Assembly (NCBI GenBank): GCA_024699855.1
Contig: JAMPIQ010000001.1
Location: forward strand, 6,758,001-6,822,000
Origin: Aphelenchoides besseyi
Taxonomy: Eukaryota; Nematoda; Chromadorea; Rhabditida; Aphelenchoididae
Direction: 5' to 3'
Length of the DNA stretch: 64,000 bases
Part shown: positions 61,384 through 64,000 of the stretch, in pieces
Layout of the letters: each line of letters starts with the position of its first letter
Position numbering within the stretch: position 1 is the stretch's first letter
Notes under the pieces: model-generated
What the model was told of the DNA's origin: nothing
Seen by the model: the letters and a program-made list of their open reading frames with translations, nothing else
Databases searched by the model: none
Translations under genes and position numbers: made by a program

Positions 61384-62407
61384 ATCGCGACACGATGAAA
61401 AACGAAATCGTGTAAAAATCGAAAAGTTGTTTGAAGTCAAACTGATGAATAAATGTAAGTACCAGGTTTCACTTCGTTGTCTCTAAAACTGTTGGCATTG
61501 GCGACCGTGCTTGTCTTTTGTTATAACGAAACATCGACTTTTGTGGGCGGTTTACAGCGTTTGTACGAGATCTTTTTCGTTGCAATTACCGTAGAATGGG
61601 ATTTCGCATGTTGAATGGAGTTAAAAGTTCAAGGCGAATTCTACGTGTTCTTTGATGCAATCGACGTTTTTGGAACAAGCCGGATACTACGATAATAATA
61701 AAGTCGTTTGGGTGCGTCTGAAAGCCTCGAAGCACCATAATGTTCGAATTCAACGAATGCCGGAATATAAACAAACAGATAGATGCTAATGTAGATGTCG
61801 CAAAGATGTTTACTCTTCGAACATCGACGGTCGACACGATTACACGCGTTGACGGGAATTTGCATTTGTGCCGAGAATTATTCCTACGTTTTGTTGCCAT
61901 GCAGTTTGCTTAGAAAATGGAATCAAATGGGATGGTGAATTCGAAGAATTTGAAAGCAAGCAGCTTCTGAATAAATTTCTCGTCAGACAACGATCATTGG
62001 GTTTGTTGTTGTTATTTTGAAGTTCTTCGACGAATGAAAACCAATTACTCTAAGTGTGGACATCAGTTTCCGTTTCCTCAAGCAGGTTTCATATTTCCAC
62101 AGACTTGAAATTATCTCCGACCTTCAAAGCAGAACGATTCCTGTTATTGATGTCTCTCAAGTGTTTTTACATTCAAAACTGAACATCAAATGAATTGGAT
62201 TCTTTTTCATTTTGTGCACTTCAGCAGCCGCGCGGTTTTAAGTTCTCCACTAATCTTTGCGCCATTCTTGTTCGTTAATTCAAATTGGAGAATGCAAATC
62301 CCACCATCGATGGACATTTTGTTAAAACGAGTTAATGACACTTATGTTACTTCTTTCAGTTTCCCTACAAACGTCCGTAAGTCCGTTTAACTAATGAGAA
62401 CAACGTG
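61384..62407. other. Intergenic region upstream of the GPCR; no gene seen
   Basis: About 1 kb. Overlapping minus-strand frames at 61.6-61.9 kb lack domains. A short stretch at 62366-62382 is flanked by TTTCAG and GTAAGT and may be a 5'-UTR exon of the receptor. Confidence 0.4.
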
Positions 62408-63938
62408 ATGGGTACGGACAGCAATTGGTGGTTGTCGATCATCTGGCAAACGATCTTCAGCGGTTTGTACTTTTTGGTGCCAATTGCTGGTGTCTCTCTA
62501 AACTTTTATGTTCTAAAGAAGTTGGGCAAAATTGCTCGTTTGAATGGCTATCGATTCGAAACTTCGTCTGGAATTGCGTTGTTCGGAATGGCGGTTAGCG
62601 ATTCGATATGTCTGATTTCGATTTTCACGCAGACGCTTTTTCACGTTGTCTTTCGTTTCTTGGACATTCGCGAAGGGAGTCAAGCGGCAACCTTCTTTTG
62701 TAAAGTGAGTTCAACCATCAACGAATTACGATAATAGTCCTTCAGATTGATCTCTACGTTCTCCATACAACGTCTGCGTTTTCCGTATGGTCTTGGCTTG
62801 TTCTTTCGATTCTACGTTACACGGCGGTTTTCTTCCCTTTTCGGTATCGGACCATCTGGAATCAACCACGTATAGCACTCATCTGTTTAATTGCATTCAC
62901 AGCGACTTTCGAACTATGGATTTTGTTTTTTGTTGCGTATCAACCGCAACAACAGTCGTGTAGTGAAGCGTCCGGTACCAATCATATGATTATACAAGTG
63001 GGTTTTCTAATTGACAATCAATGAAGACAACAAATTCAGATGGCTCATCTGTTTGATATTAGCGTTCAGTACGTTCTCCCGGCTTTCATTCGTATTGTTT
63101 TGGACGGGGTCGTTTTGTTCCAGTGAGCTAAAAGGAATTAATTTGAACTCATTTAACTTGTAGTTGTTACAAACCGAATGTAGTAGAAGTTCCGATACAA
63201 ACTCGACGCTTTGGAATTAGTGCTCCATGTGGAAGCCACCCAAGTGACATGCTTGAAGGTCGAGCCAATTCAATGTCTCTAATACTGAGCTTGTCGAGAG
63301 TAAGCAAATAGCAATCATCGTAAACTATATGCAATGTTAGCAATCGAATAGTTCGATTCGTAATCATCCGATTCACAGCAAAAAAACTTCAATGATAAAA
63401 CGTTCGCTTATCATCTCAGTGTTGAACTTATGTTGCAATCTACCGGCACACGTAAGTTGTTGAATAATGTTTGTGCACAGAAATGTACTACCACCATAGA
63501 ATCAAGCGAAAGGTTGCGTTCTTAAAGAAAAATGCCAAATTTCCTTACCGTTTTTGTGCAAAGTAGCTCATTTTTTTACTGTTGTCGAGCATTTCTACGG
63601 ACAATCTTTATTTCAATGCTTTAGATTTTGCGTGCACTATGGACCATTGAAGCCGGAGAACGACTTCTACCCGAAAGATGGCTTATCTTCTTTGAAGGAG
63701 TATCTCAAATTCTATACTTCTCCCAATTCACATCGAATGCACTTTATCTCTCGTAAGGAATCTTAGAAGTCCGTACATTTAATTGACTGATGGTTGCAGA
63801 ACGACTATATACGAGACGTCGACAGCTCCAACCAGACCTTGTGCCTTGCTAACGACGCAGCAATCGAACAACTCGACAGTTACGATTTCAGCTCCCGGAC
63901 AATCCAACAAATCGATTCTTTACGCAGATTTTGTTTGA
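62408..63938 (+). CDS. Rhodopsin-family GPCR, likely neuropeptide-type
   Basis: Seven-transmembrane receptor. Seven exons (62408-62704, 62746-62997, 63040-63122, 63164-63292, 63379-63451, 63625-63752, 63800-63938) total 1,101 nt, or 366 residues. TM1 begins LYFLVPIAGVSLNFYVLKKL. TM3 ends SILRYTAVFFPFRYR, so the usual DRY is LRY. TM4 has ALICLIAFTATFELWILFF. TM6 reads SLIISVLNLCCNLPAHILRA. TM7 includes SQILYFSQFTSNALYLS, with SNALY in the NPxxY position. Cys residues before TM3 and in loop 2 could form the standard disulphide. The tail ends ADFV, a possible PDZ ligand. The donor at 63293 (GTCGAG) is non-consensus but needed to keep TM6 in frame. The ligand is unknown. Confidence 0.85.
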
Positions 63939-64000
63939 ATATTACGATACGTGTATTCTTGGAGATCATTCCACGGGTTCTTTTTCAAAGATCTCTACCG

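Noticed and set aside
61586..61900. 104-codon minus-strand frame
   Set aside because: Two overlapping frames with low-complexity hydrophobic content, no splice sites and no domain.
1..64000. tRNA, rRNA, CRISPR arrays and transposons
   Set aside because: I looked by eye for B-box-like GTTCGA motifs with paired arms, direct repeat arrays and transposase-like frames, and found none I could support. A tRNAscan or repeat search would be more sensitive.

Overview
The window reads as nuclear chromosomal DNA of a compact animal genome, most likely a nematode. Evidence: protein-coding genes on both strands, spliced by many short (about 40-60 nt) GT-AG introns; a nuclear receptor whose P-box (CNGCKT) is of the type common in nematode supplementary receptors; and several genes with a TTTCAG/TTTTAG acceptor a few bases before the ATG, as expected for spliced-leader trans-splicing. 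I saw no rRNA, tRNA, CRISPR array or transposon. The species cannot be named from this window.

Layout. 1.8-8.5 kb: a giant coiled-coil protein (+) with a small Cys-rich N-terminal motif. 8.9-10.6 kb: a nuclear receptor (-) with a 13-nt microexon. 10.7-11.0 kb: a possible micro-gene. 12.3-18.4 kb: the TSC22/bunched gene (+), with two alternative ends. 19.2-24.8 kb: RPL23A (+), then METTL25-like, Gemin7-like and neuroligin/gliotactin-like genes, all (-) and closely packed. 25.3-27.8 kb: PPP1R11 and an STPR-repeat DNA-binding protein (-). 29.0-35.6 kb: a 12-exon Q/N/M-rich putative coactivator (-), whose 3 kb intron holds a G-protein gamma subunit gene on the other strand. 36.4-42.9 kb: a small membrane protein (-), CLCC1-like (+), NCK (-), elongin C (+), profilin (-). 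44.6-47.5 kb: SLC44 choline-transporter-like (-). 47.9-49.8 kb: a possible degenerate DM-domain exon (-) and a small membrane-protein gene (+). 50.0-63.9 kb: DCC1 cohesion factor (+), condensin SMC4 (-), AP-3 mu (+), a membrane-anchored GT8 glycosyltransferase (-), a small orphan (+) and a complete rhodopsin-like GPCR (+).

How the genes relate. Most are unrelated housekeeping or signalling genes that are simply neighbours. Convergent pairs (RPL23A/METTL25, CLCC1/NCK, DCC1/SMC4, AP3M/GT8) end 60-130 bp apart. Divergent pairs (small membrane protein/CLCC1 and SMC4/AP3M) start 140-260 bp apart and probably share promoters. The minus-strand run neuroligin-like to Gemin7 to METTL25 has operon-like spacing.

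Confidence. For fourteen genes I worked out every exon boundary by hand, and the summed coding length came out divisible by three: nuclear receptor, TSC22 (both ends), RPL23A, Gemin7, PPP1R11, STPR protein, coactivator, G gamma, small membrane protein, CLCC1, elongin C, profilin, DCC1, AP3M. The GPCR, the 49.2 kb gene and the 10.7 kb micro-gene also close in frame, but with weaker splice sites or support. For the other genes only the span and the main conserved blocks were checked.
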